Below are positions 1 to 6,999 of a stretch of 13,329 nt of DNA, piece after piece; the stretch's first letter is position 1; every line of letters begins with the position of its first letter. Position numbers and translations under genes: made by a program. Below the pieces are notes generated by a model. The model had not been told where the DNA came from, searched no databases, and worked only from the letters and a program-made list of their open reading frames with translations. This DNA is from an uncultured Collinsella sp. (lineage in GTDB: Bacteria; Actinomycetota; Coriobacteriia; Coriobacteriales; Coriobacteriaceae), in the NCBI GenBank assembly GCA_900551815.1, contig URXE01000058.1:1-13329 (forward strand). Direction: 5' to 3'.

Positions 1-232
1 TGATCTTGTTGCCGGCGTAATCGGCAAGCGCGCCCAGAATGGGCATGAGCATGGCAATGACCAGCGAGGCGATCGTCTGCGCGTTGCCCCAAGCGACCAC
101 CAGGTCTGCCGAGGAAGCACCGGTATTGATGGCGTTAAAGTAGATGGGCACCACCGAGGTATTGAGCAACACGAGGGCCGAATTGCCCACATCGTACATA
201 ACCCAGTTACGCTCGAGCTTGGTGTATTTCAT
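1..232 (-). CDS. UMF1-family MFS transporter, N-terminal part
   Basis: Only the first 77 codons lie in the window; the gene runs off the left edge. The translation begins MKYTKLERNWVMYDVGNSAL and continues into hydrophobic segments at about residues 20-35 and 50-68, followed by the loop LGALADYAGNK. The E-R-x-W-V-x-Y-D-V-G-N-S-A opening and the first-loop GALADY(A/R)G pattern are typical of the UMF1/Atg22-like branch of the major facilitator superfamily, which are 12-TM membrane transporters of poorly defined substrate. The ATG at 232 is preceded by GAAAGGG about nine bases upstream; an in-frame TTG ten codons further out is less likely, and a stop codon lies just beyond it. The gene points the same way as the phospholipase but is separated from it by 233 bases containing a long hairpin, so it is probably its own transcript. 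Confidence 0.85.
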   Translation of the reverse strand, partial: MKYTKLERNWVMYDVGNSALVLLNTSVVPIYFNAINTGASSADLVVAWGNAQTIASLVIAMLMPILGALADYAGNKI

Positions 233-465
233 GGACAGGGCCCTTTCGTATTCGCCCAATATGCAGTTAGTTCATCGTACCCCAATTGTCCAGAAGCGCC
301 GGTAAGGATTCGGCAAAGGGACAGGAGCGGTCATACGGACACGCAGGGCGAAACGCCATCCCATCAACGCAGTTGCGGTGAAATAGTTCACGCTTAGCCC
401 TCCGGGGGCTTCATTCAGGAACTATTCCACCGCAACTTATTGGAGAGTATGGGCGAGGCAGCTTG
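233..465. other. intergenic gap, promoter region of the UMF1 gene
   Basis: This stretch holds no convincing open reading frame. Its right half is occupied by a long hairpin element (371-437). The left half should contain the promoter of the transporter gene on the minus strand, but I could not identify a clear -35/-10 pair. Confidence 0.6.
371..437. repeat. long inverted-repeat hairpin element
   Basis: The arms at 371-389 and 419-437 are 19 bases each and complementary except for one position (a G-T type mismatch). The left arm reads AGTTGCGGTGAAATAGTTC. The 29-base interior contains a second short stem, AGCCC/GGGCT, so the whole unit folds as a stacked hairpin. No T-tract follows on either strand, which argues against a simple intrinsic terminator, although it lies just downstream of the phospholipase stop and could protect that mRNA end. 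Length, near-perfect symmetry and intergenic position fit a small palindromic repeat or MITE-like element; copies elsewhere in the genome cannot be seen from here. Confidence 0.7.
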
Positions 466-1410
466 CTACTCCTCGCGGTCGAACTCTTCGTCGGCGCCGA
501 GCACGCGACCGCTGTAATTGACGTGGTTGGTCACGGCTTCCATATCGCCGGTCTCGATAAAGCGGGCAACCGTGCACTCGTAATCGAGCAGCGCGCAGTC
601 AAAGACCTCGGGGAAGCTCTCGGTCGAGACTTCATCGGTAAAGGGGTTCTTCCATGCCAAGTGGCCCAGGTTGCCGGTACGCTCGGGCAGCTCGGTCGTC
701 ACGCGGTGCGCAAGGCCGTCGAGCAGCGAATAATCGTGCACCAAGCCCTCGAGCAGGGCAATCGCGCGCGTCTTGGCCGAACCGGCCGGCTCGATAGTGC
801 GGTAGAGCATCTGCATGTCCGAGACGGCGCCAGCGTACTCCCCCGCCGGGATGTCGATACCGTACACGCGCCCGGCGACGTAGCTCATCAGCACGCCGGC
901 AACGCGATTGATGCGGTCGGTGGTGACGATCTCGCCCGCCGGAGGATAATCCTCGACCGTAGCCCCATCGCGCTTGAGCTGCAGCATCAACACGTCCAGG
1001 TCGCTTTCGAGCACGGCATGAACTTGACTGCCCGAAGCCTCGAGCTCGGGATCGGACTCGACAATGCCAAACTGCTGCTCGTAGACAAAGGGGTGGGCAT
1101 TGCGATCGAGCACATAGTGCGACAGCAGGCCCAGCGCAAAGGCGCGACCCAGATTGGCATCGCGCGGCTGCAGGTGCGACACGCCGTCGCGCAGGCACGA
1201 GAATTGGCGCGACATGCGCGAGCGGTGCATGACCTGAGCAAGCGACATGCAGTCGGAGATGCGCGGCGTGAGCATGTGGAAGAAAAACGGGTCGGGACCT
1301 TGGTTTCCCAGGATAAAGGCGATGCGCTCCTCGTCGGACGTAATAACGCCCTGCGGAAGACGGTCGATGCTTTCCTCGCCAAACAGATGATGCGTAATGA
1401 GCGCGGGCAT
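466..1410 (-). CDS. zinc-dependent phospholipase C family protein
   Basis: This 314-residue protein matches the Zn_dep_PLPC type seen in clostridial alpha-toxin N-domains and in many cytoplasmic proteins of gut bacteria. Visible features are the N-terminal ALITHHLFGEE (histidines 7 and 8), GNQGPDPFFFH at 35-45, GLLSHYVLDRNAHPFVY at 94-110 with H98, D102 and H106 as probable zinc ligands, and QVHAVLESDLD near 129-139. I see no signal peptide or membrane segment, so despite the family name it may act inside the cell and its substrate is uncertain. The ATG is preceded by AAAGGA with a five-base gap. The gene lies 91 bases downstream of the LytTR regulator on the same strand, so it may be the last cistron of that operon or a target of the regulator. 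Family assignment is firm; enzymatic activity is inferred. Confidence 0.8.
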   Translation of the reverse strand: MPALITHHLFGEESIDRLPQGVITSDEERIAFILGNQGPDPFFFHMLTPRISDCMSLAQVMHRSRMSRQFSCLRDGVSHLQPRDANLGRAFALGLLSHYVLDRNAHPFVYEQQFGIVESDPELEASGSQVHAVLESDLDVLMLQLKRDGATVEDYPPAGEIVTTDRINRVAGVLMSYVAGRVYGIDIPAGEYAGAVSDMQMLYRTIEPAGSAKTRAIALLEGLVHDYSLLDGLAHRVTTELPERTGNLGHLAWKNPFTDEVSTESFPEVFDCALLDYECTVARFIETGDMEAVTNHVNYSGRVLGADEEFDREE

Positions 1411-1501
1411 AATAATCCTTTCGATTTCATTCGATGCAATCCATTATGCCCACCGCACAGTCATGCCAAACCTGCAACGGCAAACGATGGCACACCGACC
1501 C

Positions 1502-2236
1502 TTACGCTAGCCCCAAGTGCGATTTGACCTCGGCAGCGCGACGACGGGACACGGGCACCGTCGAGCTCACACGGTCGAGCCTGAGCTCCATCAGGCCCGT
1601 GGAGCCGATCTCGACATTGTGCACGTCTTCCAAATTGACCAGATAGCTGCGGTGGACGCGGATAAAGCCCTCGGAGGCCAGGCGACGCTCGAGCGAGGAA
1701 ATCGACTCATTGATCAGGTACGTCCCCTCGGCGCAGACGGCGTTGCAAAAATCGGCGCGCGCCTCAAAGTAGCAGACATCCGCCACGGGAATGAACACCT
1801 TTTTGCCCCCGCGATCCACCGTCAGGCGCAAAGGCTGGCGCGGAGCATGGACGACACGGCGAGCGCCCAGGGCAGTCTCGATCTTGTCGAGCGCCTTTGA
1901 CAAGCGGGCATCCTCGACCGGCTTGACGATGTAATCGACAGCATCGAGGTTATAGGCATCGGCCGCATACTCGGCAAATGCCGTCACAAACACCACGACC
2001 GGCGGCGTCTTTAGGTTCTGCAGCGTCTCGGCAAGCTCAATTCCCGAGCGACCGGGCATGGTAATGTCTAAAAACAGCACGTCGGGCTTGTTCGACAGAA
2101 TCGACTCCACGGCTTCGGTGACATTGCCCGCCTCGGCAATCTGACCCACACGCGTATCCTTTTCCAACAGATAGCGTAGCTCAGCCCTAATGGGAGGCTC
2201 GTCATCAACCACCAAGATGTTCCAGCCTTCGGACAT
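1502..2236 (-). CDS. LytTR-family response regulator
   Basis: This is a 244-residue, two-domain response regulator. Residues 6-120 form the receiver domain: acidic pair D11/D12, phospho-acceptor D57 in VLFLDITMPG, T85 and K105 in DYIVKPV. Residues 135-242 form a LytTR DNA-binding domain, recognised by LTVDRGGKKVFIP, the YFEA strand and FIRVHRSYLVNL at 191-202. The length is normal for the AgrA/LytR/YehT type. The ATG at 2236 has a strong GAGGGGA site about eight bases upstream. It starts 38 bases after the stop of the histidine kinase, so the pair is one operon and the kinase is its likely phosphodonor. LytTR regulators often bind pairs of short direct repeats upstream of membrane-protein or autolysin genes; target genes here are unknown, with the following phospholipase gene a candidate. 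Confidence 0.93.
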   Translation of the reverse strand: MSEGWNILVVDDEPPIRAELRYLLEKDTRVGQIAEAGNVTEAVESILSNKPDVLFLDITMPGRSGIELAETLQNLKTPPVVVFVTAFAEYAADAYNLDAVDYIVKPVEDARLSKALDKIETALGARRVVHAPRQPLRLTVDRGGKKVFIPVADVCYFEARADFCNAVCAEGTYLINESISSLERRLASEGFIRVHRSYLVNLEDVHNVEIGSTGLMELRLDRVSSTVPVSRRRAAEVKSHLGLA

Positions 2237-2274
2237 ATGCGCTTCCCCTCTTTTTCTCTCAATCCAACCGCGTG

Positions 2275-3666
2275 CTACACCGTTAGCGGCGCCGGCTCAT
2301 GCGGCTCGCCGTTCAACTCTACGATGACCTGCGTTCCCACGCCCTCCTGGGACTTCACGCGCATGCCAGAATCTTCTCCGTAAAAGAAATGGATTCGCTG
2401 AAGCACGTTGAAGAGCGCCAGGCCGCAACCTCGCTTGATGGAGCCGTCGGCGGTAATGCTCTCGGGCTCCTCTCGGCGATGCTGCTCAAACAGATGCGCG
2501 CAGACTTCTTCGCTCATCCCGATGCCGTCATCTTCGACGATGATCTCCAAGCCGTCATCGGTCTCAAAAGCCCTAACACGAATAGAAAGCGGCTCGGTCT
2601 CGCGCTGCGCATGCTTGATGCAGTTTTCGAGCAGCGGCTGCAAGATAAACGGCGGTACCAGGCTGTCGCGCACCTCAAAGTCGATGTCGACCGAAACGCG
2701 CAAACGGCCGTCGCCATACCGGGCCTGCATAAGATTGATATAACGAGTGCCCTGTTCCACCTCGTGCTCGAGCGTGGTGAGCGTATCGGAATCAGAAAGC
2801 GTCTGACGATAGTAGTTGGAAAAGTCGATCAGCAGCGATCGCGCCTTGTCGGGCTCGGTTCGAACGAGCGACACGATCGTGCTAATGGTATTGAATAGAA
2901 AATGCGGGTCGACCTGCGACTGCAGGGCGCGAAGCTCAACGCGGGCTGTGAGCTCGTCCTGGCGCTCGAGCTCAAAGCTGGCGAGCTGCGTGGAAATTAG
3001 GTCGGCAAAACCCGAGGCCAACGCCGTCTGGCGCATATCGATGCTGCTCAGGCGAGGGTAATACAGCTCGAGTGTGCCCACGCAATGCCCGCGCACGGTA
3101 AGCGGCGCGACGATGCCGGCGCGCAGGCGGGGAAAATAGCCGCCCGTCTCATTGGAGGTGTCACGCGAAAACACGCTCTGCTCGCCCGTCTCAATCACAC
3201 TGAGCGTGGTCTTGAGCACGACCGGGGTGCCGGCGGGGCACCTTGCCGAGTCCTCGCCCCAGCTTGCCAACACCTGCTTGCCGTCGGTAAAGCAGATGGC
3301 AGAGGCGATGGTCTCGGACAGGATAATTTTAGAGGCGCCCAGGGCCGCTTCGGGCGTAAGGCCGCGCGACGTGTAGGCGAATATTTTTGATGCGATGGCG
3401 AGCGTACGGTCGGTTGCGCTCGATGTGAGGTCGTCGGGGACCACAAAGACATACGAGAAAAAGAAGCACAGCATGACCATGCCGGCAATAACGACAACGC
3501 CCGGAACGGGATTGGGGTTATCGGTTAAATCCCAGATAAGCAGCAGGATAAGCGCCGGAACGACAACACCGAGCAGGATGGCCTGGACCACGTGCTGTGC
3601 CGTGCGAAAGACCTTGGTAGAGTTGTAGCTCTTGCCCAGAATCAGCCTGTTTAAAACCACCGTCAT
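2275..3666 (-). CDS. LytS/YehU-type sensor histidine kinase
   Basis: This 463-residue kinase has two hydrophobic segments (about 28-46 and 56-77), a GAF-like domain (about 90-235), a short coiled linker, and a His_kinase/HATPase module. The phospho-acceptor motif is QSQVDPHFLFNT with H255; the N-box is QPLLENCIKHA with N348; glycine boxes are DDGIGM (379-384) and RGCGLALFNV (412-421). This is the HPK7/8 type that partners LytTR regulators, and its partner follows 38 bases downstream. Unlike classical LytS it lacks the multi-pass 5TM domain, so a cytoplasmic GAF ligand or a membrane state is the probable input. The AAAAGGGG ribosome binding site abuts the ATG with no spacing. The GTG two codons later (starting at 3660) has a six-base spacing and is the more plausible start. 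Confidence 0.92.
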   Translation of the reverse strand: MTVVLNRLILGKSYNSTKVFRTAQHVVQAILLGVVVPALILLLIWDLTDNPNPVPGVVVIAGMVMLCFFFSYVFVVPDDLTSSATDRTLAIASKIFAYTSRGLTPEAALGASKIILSETIASAICFTDGKQVLASWGEDSARCPAGTPVVLKTTLSVIETGEQSVFSRDTSNETGGYFPRLRAGIVAPLTVRGHCVGTLELYYPRLSSIDMRQTALASGFADLISTQLASFELERQDELTARVELRALQSQVDPHFLFNTISTIVSLVRTEPDKARSLLIDFSNYYRQTLSDSDTLTTLEHEVEQGTRYINLMQARYGDGRLRVSVDIDFEVRDSLVPPFILQPLLENCIKHAQRETEPLSIRVRAFETDDGLEIIVEDDGIGMSEEVCAHLFEQHRREEPESITADGSIKRGCGLALFNVLQRIHFFYGEDSGMRVKSQEGVGTQVIVELNGEPHEPAPLTV

Positions 3667-3674
3667 CCCCTTTT
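3667..3674 (-). promoter_or_regulatory. ribosome binding site that decides the kinase start
   Basis: On the minus strand AAAAGGGG directly touches the first ATG of the histidine kinase. Productive spacing (about six bases) is obtained only for the in-frame GTG at codon 3, so the protein probably begins VVLNRLILGK, with initiator Met replacing the first Val. Confidence 0.5.
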
Positions 3675-3696
3675 ATCTATCGCACCCATAGCAATA

Positions 3697-3719
3697 AAGA
3701 GGGCCGCAAGCGACCCTCT
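3697..3719 (-). terminator. terminator after the amidohydrolase gene
   Basis: On the minus strand the stem AGAGGG/CCCTCT is extended through one mismatch by CG/CG around a TTGC loop and is followed by TTTATT. It sits about 60 bases beyond the amidohydrolase stop and about 30 bases before the kinase start. It probably ends the permease/amidohydrolase transcript and separates it from the two-component operon. The short T-run may permit partial read-through. Confidence 0.6.
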
Positions 3720-3721
3720 CC

Positions 3722-3736
3722 ATTGCATTATGCAAT
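3722..3736. promoter_or_regulatory. 15-base palindrome, possible operator
   Basis: ATTGCAT-T-ATGCAAT is a perfect 7+1+7 palindrome lying between the amidohydrolase stop and the terminator, 55-70 bases upstream of the kinase start. Size and position would fit a dimeric regulator site for the two-component operon, but it could equally be chance. No cognate regulator is visible. Confidence 0.3.
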
Positions 3737-3777
3737 CAAATACTGTGTTTTACATCCAGTCGTCGATGAACGGTAGT

Positions 3778-5055
3778 TTAGGCGCTGTATTTGTTGGCCT
3801 CGCCAAAGGTGCCAGCCTCGACGATCCAGCCGTCCTTCATGATGACGTCCATGTTGTCGGTGTTGAGCACGTGGATGTCGGCGGCGACGTCACCGTTGAC
3901 GACCAGCAGGTCGGCGCACTTGCCGGCCTCGATGGAACCGGTCTCGTCCTCGATGTGGCACATCTTGGCACCGTTGAGGGTGGCGCAGGTGATGGTCTCG
4001 ACCGGGGTGAAGCCGATCTTGTCGACGAACTCGTACATCTCCTCGATGGAGCAGGTGCCGTACGGGGTGACGAAGGAGAAGGAGTCGGAGCCGATCGTCA
4101 TGACGACGCCGCGCTTCTTGGCCTCGCGCAGGCAGTCGTAGTTGCGCTGCAGCTCCTTCTCGACCAGGGTGCCCTCGTACTTGTCGTGCAGCTCGGGGAC
4201 GTAGACGGGCGGATAGGTGGCGTACCAGGTGGGCAGGAAGGCGATCGTCGGGGTGAAGAAGGTGCCCTGCTCGGCCATGAGGTCCATGGTGCGCTCATCG
4301 ATATCGAAACCGTGAATCAGCTGCTCGCAGCCAAAGCGAACGGAATCGTAGGCAGCGGCGTGGTTGTTGTAGCAGTGGCTCCACACGGGGATGCCGACCA
4401 TCTTTGCCTCGTCGACCACGGCCTGGATCTCCTCGGAGCAGTAGTGCTGGTCGCGACCGGAGTCCCAGCGCCAGATGCCGCCACCGGTAGCCCAGATCTT
4501 GATGGCATCGGGGTTCTCGCGCAGGCGACGACGGACGGCCTTGCGCAGATCCCAAGGACCGTCGACCTGGTCGCCCCAGGGATGGGATTCCTTGTTGAGC
4601 TCCTGGGTGCAGTGGTGGGAGTCACCGTGGCCGGCAACGCGGCAGAAGCCGAGGCCGGTGGCCAGAACGCGCGGGCCCTTAAAGACGCCCTTGTCGATGC
4701 AGTCACGGATCTGGATACCAAAGCGGCCGATCTCGCAGACGGTGGTGAGGCCGTGGGTGAGGCAGTCGTAGGCCTGCTTGACGGCGACGGCCTGCTTCTC
4801 GAGGAGCGGCTGCATGACCCAATCGGTGTCATCGTCGGTCAGGTTGCCCGAGAAGTGCAGGTGGGTGTCGATCAGGCCGGGAAGGACGGTCTTGCCGGCG
4901 GCATCGATAACCTCAACGCCCTCGGGAAGGTCCTGCATAGTGCCGGCGTACTCGATCTTGCCGTTGTCGTCGACGAGAACGAGGGAGTTCTCGACCGGCT
5001 CGGCACCGGTACCGTCGATGAGCTTGCCGCCAACGATTGCATACTTAGTGGACAT
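3778..5055 (-). CDS. metal-dependent amidohydrolase, prolidase/imidazolonepropionase-like
   Basis: This 425-residue protein has the amidohydrolase-superfamily layout: an N-terminal beta-sandwich segment (YAIVGGKLIDGTG), a TIM barrel starting at LPGLIDTHLHFSG, and a C-terminal sandwich (GSIEAGKCADLLVVNGD). Metal-ligand candidates are H65 and H67 (HxH), K186 in AIKIWATGGG as the likely carboxylated lysine, H227 in WSHCYN, H248 in HGFDID and D324 in IGSDSF. It is closest in pattern to the group annotated as Xaa-Pro dipeptidases or imidazolonepropionase-like hydrolases, which cleave cyclic or acylated amides and N-acyl or prolyl dipeptides. The WSHCYN context differs from the usual AAHAHG of that group, so the substrate should not be assumed. 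The start is supported by AAGGAGG about five bases upstream. It follows the APC permease gene on the same strand, suggesting that it hydrolyses the imported compound in the cytoplasm. Confidence 0.85.
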   Translation of the reverse strand: MSTKYAIVGGKLIDGTGAEPVENSLVLVDDNGKIEYAGTMQDLPEGVEVIDAAGKTVLPGLIDTHLHFSGNLTDDDTDWVMQPLLEKQAVAVKQAYDCLTHGLTTVCEIGRFGIQIRDCIDKGVFKGPRVLATGLGFCRVAGHGDSHHCTQELNKESHPWGDQVDGPWDLRKAVRRRLRENPDAIKIWATGGGIWRWDSGRDQHYCSEEIQAVVDEAKMVGIPVWSHCYNNHAAAYDSVRFGCEQLIHGFDIDERTMDLMAEQGTFFTPTIAFLPTWYATYPPVYVPELHDKYEGTLVEKELQRNYDCLREAKKRGVVMTIGSDSFSFVTPYGTCSIEEMYEFVDKIGFTPVETITCATLNGAKMCHIEDETGSIEAGKCADLLVVNGDVAADIHVLNTDNMDVIMKDGWIVEAGTFGEANKYSA

Positions 5056-5187
5056 GGTTCCTCCTTATGGATCCATATATGTGGGCGAGGCCGTGTTGGG
5101 TCGCGGCCTCACAAAGCTACCCAGGTGATGCCGGGTTCGGTGCGCGGAAGAGAGGGCCCCGCGTACCTGGTCCGCCCCGACTAGGCG
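5056..5187 (-). other. structured spacer between permease and amidohydrolase genes
   Basis: The 132-base spacer has no reading frame of note but several stems. GAGGCCG/CGGCCTC (5087-5093 with 5104-5110) is a 7-bp hairpin. CCAGGT/ACCTGG (5121-5126 with 5165-5170) encloses CCG/CGG (about 5131-5139) and CGCGG/CCGCG (5143-5147 with 5159-5163), giving a branched fold. No T-run follows, so it is not an obvious terminator. It could be an mRNA processing or stabilising element that allows different expression of the two genes. I recognise no known riboswitch. Confidence 0.45.
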
Positions 5188-6639
5188 TTACTTTTTGCGG
5201 GAATTGGTGAAAGCCATGAGGGCCAGGCCAATAGCCAACCAGCCGATCACGATGCTCCACTCCACCATGTTGAGGGAGGCGGGAGAGAACGGGATCACGA
5301 GCAGGCCGATGATGATGGCGCAGGCAGCGATAGCGAGGCCGATGCCAAACTTGCCGCCGGGCACCTCGTAGGGACGAGGCAGGTCGGGCTCGGTGAAGCG
5401 CATGCGCAGGCAGGCGAGGGCGACCATACCGCAGGAGAAGATGAAGGCGAGAGCCGACACGTTGGTCAGAGGAATGAGCATGTTCTTGCCCAGGAACGGA
5501 CCGATGACGGTGATAACGCCCAGAACGACGCAGGCGAGCTTGGGAGCGCCGGACTTGGGGTCGACCTCGGCGAACTTCTCGGGCAGTTGGCCCTTGCGGC
5601 CCATGGCGAGCATGATGCGGCTCGTGGCGCCGTAGAAGGAGTTCATCGGGCCCATGGGTCCAAGCGTGGCGATGACGAGCATGGCCAGGTACAGGAGCAT
5701 GTTGATACCCTTGAGGCAGGCAAGCGCGGGAACCGGGCTCTTAACAAACTCATGCCAGTCGAGGATGGTGCCGAACGAGTAGATGCAGACCATGTAGAAG
5801 CCGCCGGCGGCCAGCAGGGCCAGGGAGATAATCTTGCCGAACTTGTTCCAGTTGAGGCCCTCGGCTGCTTCCTCAGCCTGCTGAGGAATGGTGTCGAAAC
5901 CGGCGTAGAAGAACGGGGTCAGAACCAGGACCGACACGATGCCGGCGAACAGGCTGGCGCCCTCGGTAGCGGCCTTGCCGCCGCCAGCGCCGGTGACCTG
6001 GGAGAACACGGGCATGGCATTGTCCGGCGAGCCGGTGAACAGCGAGACGCCCATGGCGAGCAGCATGCCGCAGAGCAGAGCCTTGGTCAGGAAGGCCTGG
6101 AGCTTGGCGGCCGAGCTGGCACCGCGGAAGTTGAGGAAGATGACGTAGGCTGCGAAGCCGAGCGCGATCAGCGTCGGGAACAGGTAAACGTCGGCGCCCA
6201 GGATGGTGTAGAGCTTGACGGCGCGCAGCCACTCAAGGCCGGGCAGGCTGCCGAACATCTCGGACACTAGGGTCGAAATGGCGATGGCCTCCCACGGGCA
6301 CAGGATGCCGTTGCCCAGAGCCAAAAGCCATCCGGTGATGTAGCTCAGCGTACGGCCAAAGCTACGATCGACATACTCGACGATGCCGCCCGAGATGGGG
6401 ATAGCGGCCGTGAGCTCACCGAAAACAGCTCCGACGGGCACGAGGAAGATTGCACCCAAGAGGAATGCGATCATAGCGGGAACGGGACCGCCGCCCACGA
6501 CCATCCAGTCGCCGACCTGCAGAACCCAACCGGTGCCGATGATGGCACCGAAACCGATGGTGAAGAAGTTCCAGAGCGAAAGCGTTTTCTTCATACCGCC
6601 GTTATCCTCGACTGCAACTTCTGCGTTCTTGTCCGCCAT
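5188..6639 (-). CDS. APC-superfamily amino acid/polyamine permease
   Basis: This 483-residue protein is a polytopic membrane permease of the amino acid-polyamine-organocation superfamily, with about 12 hydrophobic segments. The hallmark substrate-binding motif of TM1 is GFGAIIGTGW at 29-38; TM6 carries FFYAGFDTIPQQAEEAAEG; the cytoplasmic loop SFYGATSRIMLAMGRKGQLP after TM8 is also typical, as is LPRPYEVPGG before the last TMs. Substrates of this family are amino acids and amines, imported with H+ or Na+ or by exchange; the substrate here is unknown. A longer reading frame begins 13 codons upstream, but the ATG at 6639 is chosen because a strong AAAGGAGGGG site lies just upstream of it. The amidohydrolase gene follows 132 bases downstream on the same strand, pointing to a shared catabolic unit. 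Confidence 0.9.
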   Translation of the reverse strand: MADKNAEVAVEDNGGMKKTLSLWNFFTIGFGAIIGTGWVLQVGDWMVVGGGPVPAMIAFLLGAIFLVPVGAVFGELTAAIPISGGIVEYVDRSFGRTLSYITGWLLALGNGILCPWEAIAISTLVSEMFGSLPGLEWLRAVKLYTILGADVYLFPTLIALGFAAYVIFLNFRGASSAAKLQAFLTKALLCGMLLAMGVSLFTGSPDNAMPVFSQVTGAGGGKAATEGASLFAGIVSVLVLTPFFYAGFDTIPQQAEEAAEGLNWNKFGKIISLALLAAGGFYMVCIYSFGTILDWHEFVKSPVPALACLKGINMLLYLAMLVIATLGPMGPMNSFYGATSRIMLAMGRKGQLPEKFAEVDPKSGAPKLACVVLGVITVIGPFLGKNMLIPLTNVSALAFIFSCGMVALACLRMRFTEPDLPRPYEVPGGKFGIGLAIAACAIIIGLLVIPFSPASLNMVEWSIVIGWLAIGLALMAFTNSRKK

Positions 6640-6999
6640 TGTTCCCCTCCTTTCCTTTTTGACGCCCCTTGACGTCACCCCTTGCGCGGTCTGTTTTGCC
6701 GCGCTCTTTTATTTCGTGGCTTTAAGATACGGCCTTGGCGCAGCATGGCCGCCCATGGCTCGACCGAAGGCCGAACTCGCATATGAGCGGCGCCGTTTTT
6801 GGGACGAACGGCACGGTTTGCCGTTCATTGTTGCCGCCCGTCCGACGGGCGTACGTTCATCGGACGCATATAGAGATGTTTTTGAGGCCGTGTGTTTTGC
6901 GCCTTTCGTACCGTTTACCGAGCTTTTGACGCGCAGACCCATTTGTTGCACATCTTTTTTGTAGGATAGACAGGTTATACATGAGACAAGGCGGTACGA
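6640..6999. other. divergent intergenic region
   Basis: This 360-base space separates the minus-strand permease from the plus-strand C39-like peptidase and must hold both promoters. Small hairpins are present: 6684-6704, 6806-6826 (GAACGGCA/TGCCGTTC) and 6836-6850 (GCCCG/CGGGC). Upstream of the peptidase is a T-rich run followed by AT-rich sequence (about 6948-6980), the most probable promoter zone, but no confident -35/-10 pair was found. Long open frames on both strands here have shadow-like composition and no recognisable protein. Confidence 0.5.
6684..6710 (+). terminator. terminator-like hairpin with no obvious upstream gene
   Basis: GCGCGG (6684-6689) and CCGCGC (6699-6704) form a 6-bp GC-rich stem around a 9-base loop, followed on the plus strand by TCTTTTATTT. 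That is the form of an intrinsic terminator for plus-strand transcription, yet the DNA to its left is the 5' end of the minus-strand permease gene. It may stop antisense transcripts, or on the other strand simply be a stem in the permease 5' leader. Confidence 0.4.

Noticed and set aside
463..1527. 354-codon plus-strand open frame opposite the phospholipase and the regulator 3' end
   Set aside because: It is the antisense shadow of a clear minus-strand gene, has no ribosome binding site, and its His/Ala/Val/Arg-rich translation matches no domain.
3730..5184. 484-codon plus-strand open frame opposite the amidohydrolase
   Set aside because: The Val/Asp/Gly/Leu-rich translation is a typical high-GC antisense artefact, and the minus strand encodes a full amidohydrolase with all metal ligands.
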